From the NCBI RefSeq assembly GCF_002813755.1, contig NZ_CP018061.1, positions 2,284,001 to 2,348,000 of the forward strand: DNA of 64,000 nt, written 5' to 3'. This DNA comes from Enterococcus mundtii. Its GTDB lineage: Bacteria; Bacillota; Bacilli; Lactobacillales; Enterococcaceae. Under the pieces are notes generated by a model. That model saw only the letters and a program-made list of their open reading frames with translations, did not search any database and was not told the origin of the DNA. This document shows, piece after piece, positions 35,472-43,149 of the stretch. How positions within the stretch are numbered: the first letter of the stretch is position 1; each line of letters starts with the position of its first letter. The position numbers and the translations under genes were made by a program.

Positions 35472-35888
35472 TTGAAAAAAACATTGATTTACTTTTCGTT
35501 GATTTTTGCCTTATTCGCTTTTTCTGGCTGTAATCAATCAAATCACTCAACGGAAGAAACAACGAATACGACCACTTTTCAGGCGGATAAATCTGATATA
35601 ACAAATAGCACCTATACACTGAAGGTCCGAAAAAACATGGACCTTGCCAATGCAGAGATCAAATTTAAAGATGACACGATGGAATGGACACGAACATATG
35701 CTGAGTCTGAAACTGATACAGCAAACGCATCTCCAGAGAAAATCGTGTTAACCGATGTCAAGATCACAACTGAAAATGAGGAGTATACGATTGTTGGTAA
35801 AAAAGACGGTTCGACTCAGACTTTTCATTTTAGAAAAATCGGTAATTTTCGTATAGAAGATGAAGAAGGTAATATCTATACGTTATAG
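35472..35888 (+). CDS. Putative lipoprotein of unknown function
   Basis: A 138-residue protein starting at a TTG codon behind GGGGG. Its signal peptide (about 1-19) ends in the lipobox FSGC, giving lipid attachment at Cys 20. The mature part is Thr/Asn/Glu-rich at first, then alternates in a beta-strand pattern (EIKFKDDTMEWTRTYAE, KIVLTDVKITTENEEYTIVGKK) typical of small extracellular beta-barrel or sandwich domains. No family is recognised. It is monocistronic. Confidence 0.65.
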   Translation: MKKTLIYFSLIFALFAFSGCNQSNHSTEETTNTTTFQADKSDITNSTYTLKVRKNMDLANAEIKFKDDTMEWTRTYAESETDTANASPEKIVLTDVKITTENEEYTIVGKKDGSTQTFHFRKIGNFRIEDEEGNIYTL

Positions 35889-35911
35889 TGTGAGTGCACA
35901 ACATAAAAGCA

Positions 35912-36052
35912 ACAGTCGAGACAAAAATGTTTAACCTCGAAAATTAAGGCGCCATCCACGAAAGTTGTTCTTCTAATTTTTGTGGATGGTACCTTATTTT
36001 TCGAAGTGGTAACTTCTATTCCGCCGTTTATTCAGTTTTAGAATATGCTGTC
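35912..36052. repeat. Hairpin-centred intergenic repeat (copy 3)
   Basis: The core is AAGGCGCCATCCAC...GTGGATGGTACCTT (35946-35995), flanked by CCTCGAAAATT/TTTTTCGAAG and the tail ACTTCTATTCCGCCGTTTATTC. The core arm CGCCATCCAC is shared with the copy at 45702, and the tail is the complement of the head GAATAAACGGCGGGAACAGAAGT of that copy. It lies downstream of the lipoprotein gene and may serve as its terminator. Confidence 0.65.
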
Positions 36053-36178
36053 CCACTCATGTTTCTTTTCATTAGATCGTGCATCTTTTAGCCATTTTTC
36101 ACTATGAAAGCCCACAATGATGAGTCAATTTTCTGACACGTGCTAATCGCTAAAAATTCTAAGTTTTCTTAATTAATT

Positions 36179-36207
36179 TTGTTTCTATCCTGTGTTTCTG
36201 CTATAGT
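36179..36207 (+). promoter_or_regulatory. Promoter of the small Cys-rich protein gene
   Basis: TTGTTT (36179-36184), a 17-base spacer and TATAGT (36202-36207), about 33 bases upstream of the start codon. Confidence 0.55.
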
Positions 36208-36240
36208 AAAGAAGCACTTGATATACTAAGGAGAAAGAAT

Positions 36241-36423
36241 ATGCAGACAGCAAATACTCAAGATTACTGTACCTGTACGACGAACCAAAATGTACACACA
36301 GAGATCAACGACCAAGGAAGAGCCAATTTTTGTGACCATTGCCATAAAATGATCGAGGGTTCGAATCAACCTTTTGAGTTTTTTACAAACCGAGAAGAGT
36401 CGAACAAAGAAACAAATAATTAA
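36241..36423 (+). CDS. Small Cys-rich protein, possible zinc-binding
   Basis: A 60-residue protein with a strong Shine-Dalgarno (AAGGAGAAAGAAT before the ATG) and its own promoter. Cys 10, Cys 12, Cys 31 and Cys 34, plus His 33 and His 35, form a CxC...CxxCH pattern that could bind one zinc ion. The rest is hydrophilic with no signal peptide, so it is probably cytoplasmic. No family is recognised. It is enclosed by two copies of the hairpin-centred repeat (35912 and 36428). Confidence 0.6.
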   Translation: MQTANTQDYCTCTTNQNVHTEINDQGRANFCDHCHKMIEGSNQPFEFFTNREESNKETNN

Positions 36424-36427
36424 AAAA

Positions 36428-36552
36428 AAGAGCGCGGAACAGAAGTGTTTAGTCTCTAAAAATAAGGCGACAACTACAAAAATCATTCTTCCTTTTTTTG
36501 TAGTTGTTGCCTTATTTTTTAAGAGATAACTTCTAGCTCCAGCATTTATTCA
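36428..36552. repeat. Hairpin-centred intergenic repeat (copy 4)
   Basis: The head GCGCGGAACAGAAGTG, the core AATAAGGCGACAACTAC...GTAGTTGTTGCCTTATT (36461-36516) and the tail ACTTCTAGCTCCAGCATTTATTCAG match the family layout. The arms differ completely from those of copies 2 and 3 while the AAGGCG/CCTTATT ends are kept, as if the stem were maintained by compensatory change. Confidence 0.65.
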
Positions 36553-36559
36553 GTTACAG

Positions 36560-36590
36560 GTTGAAAACAAAAGCGAATTTTGCTTTTGTC
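36560..36590 (-). terminator. Terminator of the nucleoside-salvage operon
   Basis: GACAAAAGC/GCTTTTGTTTT on the minus strand forms a hairpin ending in a U-rich tract, a few bases after the kinase stop codon. Confidence 0.55.
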
Positions 36591-36595
36591 TCGCC

Positions 36596-37312
36596 TTACA
36601 TAGCACCTGACGAATCTAATTGCTGTCCTTTAGCATGTTGATTGTCGGTATAGTAACTTCCAGACTGCTGTTCTTCTAATTCAGCTAATTTTGCTTGGAT
36701 CTGCTCTATCACGACTTGTGCATCTTCAGGTCTTTCAACAACATCAAAGGCATCACCATCTATTTGGATTTTTGGACAAACATCAAAGTCTTCGTACCAT
36801 TGATCATACCGTTCATTCAATGAGCGGTAATACTGATAAAGCGTTTCATCACTATCCAATTGTTCATAGTCTCGCCCACGTTTTTTGATTCGTGCCAACA
36901 TCGTATCAAGAGAGACTTTGATATGCACGAGTAGATCGGGTCTTTTTTTAGGTGCAACATCATCTAATTCATGAAGCATCGTATCTAAGAGGTTATCGTA
37001 TTGTTGGACTTCAATATCTGACACACGACCTAGATCAGCATTTAGATGAAACAATAAACTGTCTTCATAAATCGAACGGTCCAATACGTTATCATCATGG
37101 TTCAATGCATTTTTCATAGCTAAAAATCGTTTATTCAAAAAAAAGATTTGTAATAAAAACGCATATTGCTCTGGATTAGAGTAAAACAAAGGTAGTACCT
37201 CGTTGTCCTCTACATTTTCATAAAATGGTGTTGAATCAATCTTTTTGGCAAGCATATCGGTCAAACTACTCTTTCCTGCGCCAATTGTTCCTGAAATCAA
37301 TATCACTGACAT
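36596..37312 (-). CDS. Deoxynucleoside kinase (deoxyadenosine/deoxyguanosine kinase family)
   Basis: A 238-residue dNK-family enzyme: P-loop GTIGAGKSS at 8-16, DRSIYEDSLLF near 78 (the substrate-binding D/E-R-S motif), and a LID Arg cluster ARIKKRGRDYEQ near 139. It phosphorylates a purine or pyrimidine deoxynucleoside to the monophosphate. It is the third gene of a salvage operon after a LOG-type gene and nucleoside deoxyribosyltransferase. The C-terminal 25 residues (EEQQSGSYYTDNQHAKGQQ) extend beyond the usual end. AGAAGGGA precedes the ATG. Confidence 0.88.
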   Translation of the reverse strand: MSVILISGTIGAGKSSLTDMLAKKIDSTPFYENVEDNEVLPLFYSNPEQYAFLLQIFFLNKRFLAMKNALNHDDNVLDRSIYEDSLLFHLNADLGRVSDIEVQQYDNLLDTMLHELDDVAPKKRPDLLVHIKVSLDTMLARIKKRGRDYEQLDSDETLYQYYRSLNERYDQWYEDFDVCPKIQIDGDAFDVVERPEDAQVVIEQIQAKLAELEEQQSGSYYTDNQHAKGQQLDSSGAM

Positions 37313-37328
37313 CTAATCCCTTCTCATT

Positions 37329-37769
37329 CTATAAATATTCGCCTTTATAAGCACTTTTGGGTAACATCTTAAAATCATATGCTTGGATCGCTTCGAACGT
37401 TTTTACATATGAATGTAAACTTTGTGTGATCATCAAATTAGTTGGTACCGTTTCTTCTTGAAAAATGATGATCGGTTTGTCCATCATCGTGGCAACGCCT
37501 AATTCATAGGCAGTGCCAGGATCGATCGTCTGATGTTCAAAATCTAGGATTGCTACGACTTGCTCTGCCGAGGCAAGTTCTTTCATGTCTCTCTCGTAGA
37601 CTTCTTGCGCCCAGCCGCCACTAAACATCTCATAATTACTGTGTTGATGGTGTCTTGGTGAGTAGAAACTATCCACCGTTGGATTGGCAGTCAATGCCCT
37701 TTCAACCTGAGCAATCCGCTCGATTTGTTCCTCTGAAAAGAAAGGTCCTGCTAAATAAATATAACTCAT
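37329..37769 (-). CDS. ntd: Nucleoside 2-deoxyribosyltransferase
   Basis: A 146-residue enzyme with the family start YIYLAGPFFSEEQ and the catalytic Glu in GTAYELGVA near residue 90. It swaps the base of 2'-deoxynucleosides, allowing bases to be recycled as deoxynucleosides for the adjacent kinase. Its ATG overlaps the stop of the upstream LOG gene (TAATG), so translation is coupled. A conserved neighbour relation with a deoxynucleoside kinase supports purine/pyrimidine salvage. Confidence 0.9.
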   Translation of the reverse strand: MSYIYLAGPFFSEEQIERIAQVERALTANPTVDSFYSPRHHQHSNYEMFSGGWAQEVYERDMKELASAEQVVAILDFEHQTIDPGTAYELGVATMMDKPIIIFQEETVPTNLMITQSLHSYVKTFEAIQAYDFKMLPKSAYKGEYL

Positions 37770-38343
37770 TATTTAATCTCCTGCATCATTGATTTCGTTT
37801 GTTTTTCTGTTGCACATAATTGATCGATCAGCTCAAAAGGATCATTTGAAAAATAAAGATGGTTGAGCCATTTCTCAGCCATAAATCCTTCTCTCGCGAA
37901 ATTCCCAATCAATTCTTTCAATCCTGAATAATACCCATGAACATCAAGGATACCAATTGGTTTTTCTGGTATCAAGCCGATTGCCATCCAGGAGAGTAGC
38001 TGCAAAATTCTTCGAGTGTACCTAGTCCTCCAGGAAACACCAGCACTGCCTCCCCTTTTTCGAATAGTAGTTCCTTACGTTTATCGATCGTTTCCGTTGG
38101 TATAAACGTGGTAACATCTGTTTTTGGTAATTCTTCAGAAAATAGCCCGACTGGATAGATCCCTGTTACTCGTCCGCCATTTTGTAAGATCGTGCGACTA
38201 AAAACACCCATGATACCCGAATCTGAGCCACCATAAACCAATTCAATTTGTTTTTCTGCCATATATTTTCCAATCGTTTCAGCTAACAGAAGATACTTCT
38301 GATCTTGCCCAAAACGTGAACCACAAAAAATAGTCAACTTCAA
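37769..38343 (-). pseudogene. LOG-family phosphoribohydrolase with a frameshift
   Basis: Two overlapping frames together give one full LOG protein. The first (38343 to about 37975) holds LTIFCGSRFG, VYGGSDSGIMG and the catalytic motif PGGLGTLEE; the second (to 37769) continues QLLSWMAIGLIPEKPIGILDVHGYY. LOG enzymes release bases from nucleoside monophosphates. The junction is at GAAGAATTTTGCAG near 38000-38010, where one extra T would restore EEFLQLLSWM. A single-base loss in a T-run, a sequencing slip, or a -1 shift are all possible; no canonical slippery heptamer is in frame. The TTG at 38343 is the likely start. Confidence 0.75.
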
Positions 38344-39021
38344 AAAAAACACATCCTTACTAATCGATCTACCCTTATTCTACTCTTGTTTTTTTAAAAT
38401 AAAAGACTAGATTTAGTTGTATTTTAGTGTTATACAAAATAAAAAACACTATATATAGTGTTTTGTCTTCGGGTGAAATTTCAATATATTATGTTTTAAT
38501 ACCATTTTTTAAATAACTAAAAACTAAAAAAACGTATGGTCTTACTTTGTGATATTCTCTTTCTTTCGACTTTCTTGCGAATAACATTTGACTTCTGTTG
38601 AAGAAAGAAATCCATTTTGTTTCTTTTGTTATTTTTATTTGTATCGATCAACGAATTCTCAACGGCTGATCCGATAGAAGATAGAAAACAGTCAAACGAT
38701 CCATGAGGTCAAAACGCATGACTTGCCTTGATCATTGATAAGAAAGCATTTAAAAAAGCAATAAACGATGTTGTGGATCATTACTTGTTCTTTCAGACTT
38801 ACTGTTTGATCAATCGTCCTTGGGTATACGTGTTGGACAAAAAAGAAGAGGGCACGATTGTCCCTCCTCTTTTGGCACAGTAAATAAAAGCCCATACATT
38901 TTATTCATTTAATCGACAAAAAAGCTAGCAATCTCCTTTAAGATTCGATACAATGAACTCGGTCGATGGTTTCCATTGACTATGGCAAACTTGATTGGTC
39001 AATGCGTTGACTACTCAAGCC

Positions 39022-39065
39022 CTCAATTTTTAGCTGCCACTAAAAATTGGGGGGCCTTTTTTATT
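39022..39065 (+). terminator. Strong plus-strand terminator without an upstream gene
   Basis: GCCCTCAATTTTTAG pairs with CTAAAAATTGGGGGGC, followed by CTTTTTTATTT. No plus-strand gene precedes it within 2 kb, so it may end a small RNA starting around 38900-38970 or be a relic. Confidence 0.6.
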
Positions 39066-39136
39066 TGACTGTTTCTATCTGCCATTTATGATACTGATTC
39101 CCAGATAGAGAGTCAAGCGAATCTGAAAAGCTACGA

Positions 39137-39163
39137 AAAACTGTACCATTTTTCGCCCAGTTT
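39137..39163 (-). terminator. Terminator of the sugar-acid operon
   Basis: AAAAACTG/CAGTTTTT on the minus strand forms a hairpin ending in a U-run, about 15 bases after the kdgK stop codon. Confidence 0.5.
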
Positions 39164-39178
39164 TTTGTATAACTTATT

Positions 39179-40186
39179 TTATCGATTCAAATCAATCGTT
39201 GGATGCGTCAATAATTGGTCCACTTGCTTTCTGGTCGTCAGTGGCACATCCCCTTGGATCGTGTGGGCTAAGCGTGAATTACCTAATGCAAATTGGACGG
39301 TTCGATCCAATGACCAATTCTCACTATAGCCTAATAAAATCCCCGCAGCAAAGGCATCACCTGCTCCGATACGATCTAAACTATCCAGTGGATACGCTTC
39401 TGTTTCGATCCATTCTGTCGAAGTCATCAGATAGCCACTTAGTTGTTTCTTTTCACTGGTTGATTGCCGTGTCGTACCAGCAAACCAGTCGATTTGGTAA
39501 TCACTTAAAAATTCTTGAAACGAACGAATTTTGGCAGAACGACTGGAAAGGTCCATTGGCCTCTCTAACAATTCAGACAAATCACGAACAGAACCAAAGA
39601 TGACCGTGCAATAGGGCAGTATTTCTTGATAACGTTCCTTCATCACTCTTTTTTTATCTGGCTCTTGGTTTAGACTCGGACGAAAATTAAAATCAAAACA
39701 AACTTTTTTCCCTTTCCTATGCGCTGTTTTTGCTACAGCAAGTGCCACTTCCGCTGAATGCTCATTTAAACTCAAACTGATGCCACAGATGTGGACTAAA
39801 TCAACTGTATCGATAAAGTCCTCGATGGTATAATCAGCCACTGTAGCTAAACCAAAAGAACTATTTTTACGATTTTGATAGGTAATTTCTGTTGGTCTGA
39901 TCCCATAGCCCATCTCAGCAAAATAAGTGCCGATATGTTGTTCTTTTTGAATGACATAGGAGGTATTGATGCCTAAACTCTTCAAATTAGCTAACGCTGC
40001 ATCTCCCAAACGATTGGCTGGTAGTGCCGTCAACAAGTAACTTTCCACTCCAAAATGTGCTAGATTACCAACTAGATTCACACCTGTTCCAGTATAAGCC
40101 ATACGCAAAGTGTGCGTTTGTTCCAACATCAGATATTCAGGGGGTGTCAGCCTCAACATCACTTCACCAAATGCACCGATTTTCAT
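39179..40186 (-). CDS. kdgK: 2-keto-3-deoxygluconate kinase (PfkB family)
   Basis: A 335-residue PfkB-family sugar kinase: start MKIGAFGEVMLRLTPPE, and ATP/substrate motif DRIGAGDAFAAGIL near 255-268 with the catalytic Asp of GAGDAF. KdgK makes 2-keto-3-deoxy-6-phosphogluconate, the substrate of the aldolase encoded just upstream. AGGTGAG gives the ATG at 40186; it lies two bases after the aldolase stop. It is the last gene of a six-gene operon from 45597. Confidence 0.85.
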   Translation of the reverse strand: MKIGAFGEVMLRLTPPEYLMLEQTHTLRMAYTGTGVNLVGNLAHFGVESYLLTALPANRLGDAALANLKSLGINTSYVIQKEQHIGTYFAEMGYGIRPTEITYQNRKNSSFGLATVADYTIEDFIDTVDLVHICGISLSLNEHSAEVALAVAKTAHRKGKKVCFDFNFRPSLNQEPDKKRVMKERYQEILPYCTVIFGSVRDLSELLERPMDLSSRSAKIRSFQEFLSDYQIDWFAGTTRQSTSEKKQLSGYLMTSTEWIETEAYPLDSLDRIGAGDAFAAGILLGYSENWSLDRTVQFALGNSRLAHTIQGDVPLTTRKQVDQLLTHPTIDLNR

Positions 40187-40188
40187 GG

Positions 40189-40941
40189 TCACTCACCTGT
40201 TTTCACTAATTTTTTCATCATAGCCAACAACTGACGGACTTCCTGTGGTCGAGTATCACCTGTCTCTGGATCAATGATCGAACTATAGACGTGGGGGATG
40301 ATTTTTTTGACTCCTGCATCTAATGCAATCTGAACGATTTCTTCAAAATTCGTTAAATCGATTCCACCCGTTGGCTCTAAATAAAAATCAAACGCTGCAC
40401 AAGCTGCTGCAACAGCTTCATATTCTTTCTTATGCGCCAATCCCTTCATTGGAAAATATTTGATCGAGCTTCCACCCATATCCTGTAACAAACGAATGGC
40501 TGTTTCGATCGGCACCATCGCAGCAGGGCCTTGGCTACTTAAAGGACCAGTTGCAAGATTGACGTATCCTTCTTTTCCAGTCGGAGAAACTAAACCATTG
40601 ACGATCGTGTCTGACTGTCCTAAGACCGCACGAGAAGCGCCAACACCTGTGAAAACTTGGTTGACATGTTGCGGTTGTAATACTTTCGCCAAGCGAGTCA
40701 CCATCTGGCTTTGCTTTGGATCGCCGGCTCCTAAGCCGATCGATAACGCATTACTCGTTGCTTCTTGGTATTTTTTCATGTCTGTGATAGCTGCATCATC
40801 ACTCGGATAATTTTTAGATAAAACACCTAATAAGATATGCCCTTCGGCTGCTTCATAACATTCTTTTGCATTTTCGACAGAATTGGCTAGCACATTCAAA
40901 CAGATTCTATCTTCAAGATAATTTGGGGTCAATGACATCAT
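40189..40941 (-). CDS. dgaF: KDGP aldolase, DgaF type
   Basis: A 250-residue protein of the DgaF family, which cleaves 2-keto-3-deoxy-6-phosphogluconate to pyruvate and glyceraldehyde-3-phosphate in D-glucosaminate catabolism. Features are GVGASRAVLGQSDTIVNGLVSPTGKEGYVN near 98 and SSIKYFPMKGL near 158, where a Schiff-base Lys is expected. It differs from the smaller KdgA-type aldolases. It lies directly between dgaE and kdgK with 2-base gaps, and AAAGGAG precedes the ATG. Confidence 0.87.
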   Translation of the reverse strand: MMSLTPNYLEDRICLNVLANSVENAKECYEAAEGHILLGVLSKNYPSDDAAITDMKKYQEATSNALSIGLGAGDPKQSQMVTRLAKVLQPQHVNQVFTGVGASRAVLGQSDTIVNGLVSPTGKEGYVNLATGPLSSQGPAAMVPIETAIRLLQDMGGSSIKYFPMKGLAHKKEYEAVAAACAAFDFYLEPTGGIDLTNFEEIVQIALDAGVKKIIPHVYSSIIDPETGDTRPQEVRQLLAMMKKLVKTGE

Positions 40942-40943
40942 GA

Positions 40944-42044
40944 TTACTCCTTTGGTTGTAAGATTTCATTTAAACGTTGGATGATCTGTTCCATCTCTTT
41001 TTGCGTCACTGAGCGAATATCGAACTCAATGATCCCATTGTTCGCTTGGTACTCTCTGGTATAAATGACTGGGGCTTTTGCTTTTAGCTGCTCGATGATC
41101 GTCCTGGCAGAGCCTGTAACGACTTGGATACTGGCACGATAGATTTCTCTCCCAGCTGGATCTTGGACGACTTTAGCCTTGATACCTGGCAACTTTTCAA
41201 GTGCTTCGACAAATGGCTGAACTCTTTTTTTCATCGATTCACCTGATTCACTACCATGTATCAAATAATCATCGACTGCTTGGACAAAGCCTAAAACATT
41301 TTCTTTGCCGATCTTCATCGATCGACCAATGCCTTGTGATTGCAGACGAACCCAAGAAACGAACGGATCTTTACCAATCACCATCCCTGCACTTGGACCT
41401 TCAATCGCTTTGGCACCTGAATAGATCACTAGATCAGCGCCTAATGCGGTATATTTAAGTAAGTCTTCTTCGGCTGCTGCATCAACGATCAAAGGCAGTT
41501 CATATTTATTAGCCACTGTTACCGCTTCTGCCACATCCAACATACTTTTTTGGACGGTATGATGACTTTTGATGTACAAAATACCTGCTGTTTGCTCGGT
41601 GATCATCGCCTCGATGTGGTCAGGTGAACATTGGTTGGCATACCCTGCCTCAATGACATGTCCACCACCTTGTTGGATCATTAGTTCCACTGGCACACCG
41701 TAATCGACATTGTGACCTTTTGGTAAAATGATTTCTCTGCGTTTGATCGTTTCGTCATAAGGGTGATGCACATGGTACATCGATCCTTGACCGATCACCG
41801 CAGCAACGGATTGCGCAATTCCAGCAGATGCGGAAGAAACGATTTGAACATCGTCTACTGCTAATTGTTTTGCCAAGTATGCACCGGTTTTCTTCATCAA
41901 TTCAGCCATTTCAAAAAAATGTTCGCCCCCAAAACGCTGGGCTTCTAACACCGATTCGCTCAAAGTGGACACGCCTAAGATCGTCATTCGACCAGAAGCA
42001 TTAATCACTTCATTCAAGCCAAATTTCTCATGATTCACAGTCAT
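40944..42044 (-). CDS. dgaE: DgaE-type PLP-dependent ammonia-lyase
   Basis: A 366-residue SelA-like fold-type I PLP enzyme. The PLP Lys is in the YSGAKAIEGPSAG segment near residue 209. DgaE removes ammonia from D-glucosaminate-6-phosphate to give 2-keto-3-deoxy-6-phosphogluconate, the aldolase substrate. The ATG at 42044 has GGAGGTG upstream and lies 17 bases inside the end of the upstream amidohydrolase gene, so translation is coupled. Adjacency of dgaF supports the assignment. Confidence 0.87.
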   Translation of the reverse strand: MTVNHEKFGLNEVINASGRMTILGVSTLSESVLEAQRFGGEHFFEMAELMKKTGAYLAKQLAVDDVQIVSSASAGIAQSVAAVIGQGSMYHVHHPYDETIKRREIILPKGHNVDYGVPVELMIQQGGGHVIEAGYANQCSPDHIEAMITEQTAGILYIKSHHTVQKSMLDVAEAVTVANKYELPLIVDAAAEEDLLKYTALGADLVIYSGAKAIEGPSAGMVIGKDPFVSWVRLQSQGIGRSMKIGKENVLGFVQAVDDYLIHGSESGESMKKRVQPFVEALEKLPGIKAKVVQDPAGREIYRASIQVVTGSARTIIEQLKAKAPVIYTREYQANNGIIEFDIRSVTQKEMEQIIQRLNEILQPKE

Positions 42045-43140
42045 AACTGACACCTCCAATAATAACGCTTACAGGAATAATTTGCTGTGTGGTCGTTCGT
42101 GTATTGCCATTCGAATCCGTCAATTGCTTTTCTTGATCGAGAAAATTATAAATCGTAAAGTCTGCATCAAAGCCTTCTTTGATGTTGCCTTTTGTCGCTA
42201 GGTTGAATTGTCTCGCTGGTGCGCTGGTCACTTTTTCAAGGATTTCTTGCCAAGAATAACCGACAACGTAGAGTTTCTCCATCGTCGTTGCTAAATCATA
42301 TACCGGACCATTTTTACGATTTCTAATATAGATATCTGTGCTGATCGAATCGGCTTTGATTTCCGCATGGCGCGCAGTTTCTGCCACATCAAAATTGAAA
42401 CTATCGGTCCCATGTCCAATGTCGAACACCACACCGTCAGCAATGGCTTTTTTGACGAAGGATTTGATTTCATTGGTCGCTGGATCAATGATGCCATTAG
42501 GCTTTCCATTGAAGCAATGGGTCATCACATCATTCTTTCCCATATGCGCTAAAATTTCATCTAAACGTGGAGGCGCAGAACCGATATGGACCATTAATGG
42601 TAATCCAGCATTTTGCTTTTGGATTTCTTTTGCTAACTTTAAAGGCGTGATCCCATTTTCCCCCACGACTGTTTTACTCATCCGAGCTTTTAGTCCTACA
42701 ATAAAATCAGGCAATTCTGTTAGTTTTTGATGAACCAGATCTGTTTGGATTTTTGATAAATCTGCCAACTCATCTTGTTCCACAATTCCCCATTTTGAAA
42801 TATTCAGTAAAGCAAAAACATTTGTCTTTGCTTGCTTTGCATGTTCATAAAATGTGTGGATATTTTCCGCACCTGTCGTTCCAGCATCAATGACCGTGGT
42901 TACCCCTTTATCCACACCGATTTCATCGGGATAGTCGTAATATAATGTCATTTCTTCAAAACAATGGACATGATCATCGATCCACCCTGCAGAGAGATAC
43001 TGTTCATCTGTAAGTACCAGTTCTTGTTTCCCGGATTCTTCGATGTACTTACTGATCAAGGCGATCTTGCCGTTCTTCACACCGATATCAACAGGTTCTT
43101 TGCCTAACTCCTTGCCGTTTCTTATAATTAAATCAAACAT
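42028..43140 (-). CDS. Amidohydrolase/deacetylase-family metallohydrolase
   Basis: A 370-residue amidohydrolase-superfamily enzyme: DDHVHCFEE near 55 (HxH metal ligands), a Lys in VGLKARMSK near 148 (carboxylated-lysine position), HIGSAP near 190, MTHCFNG near 211 and DIGHGTDSF near 244 (Asp/His ligands). Enterococcal relatives are found beside dgaE and dgaF. It probably removes an acyl group from a sugar-acid or amino-acid adduct made earlier in the pathway. The substrate is inferred from context only. Confidence 0.8.
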   Translation of the reverse strand: MFDLIIRNGKELGKEPVDIGVKNGKIALISKYIEESGKQELVLTDEQYLSAGWIDDHVHCFEEMTLYYDYPDEIGVDKGVTTVIDAGTTGAENIHTFYEHAKQAKTNVFALLNISKWGIVEQDELADLSKIQTDLVHQKLTELPDFIVGLKARMSKTVVGENGITPLKLAKEIQKQNAGLPLMVHIGSAPPRLDEILAHMGKNDVMTHCFNGKPNGIIDPATNEIKSFVKKAIADGVVFDIGHGTDSFNFDVAETARHAEIKADSISTDIYIRNRKNGPVYDLATTMEKLYVVGYSWQEILEKVTSAPARQFNLATKGNIKEGFDADFTIYNFLDQEKQLTDSNGNTRTTTQQIIPVSVIIGGVSYDCES

Positions 43141-43149
43141 GACAAACGC

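Larger units (their letters stand above)
38344..39178. other. Gene-poor region with decayed reading frame
   Basis: About 830 bases with no intact gene. The plus strand at about 38730-38882 reads LIIDKKAFKKAINDVVDHYLF and on to VYVLDKKEEGTIVPPLLAQ before a stop, but it lacks a start region and ribosome-binding site; it could be the tail of a decayed gene. The opposite strand is also open for 67 codons (38692-38895). Near 38838-38874 AAAAGAAGAGGG/CCCTCCTCTTTT forms a near-perfect hairpin inside that frame. The rest is AT-rich. Confidence 0.4.

Noticed and set aside
38000-38012. Programmed -1 frameshift in the LOG gene
   Set aside because: The T-run is not a canonical X-XXY-YYZ heptamer in the right frame and no stimulatory hairpin was seen, so mutation or a sequencing slip is more likely.
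38692-38895. 67-codon minus-strand frame
   Set aside because: It contains a near-perfect hairpin, has no ribosome-binding site and competes with a more protein-like frame on the other strand.
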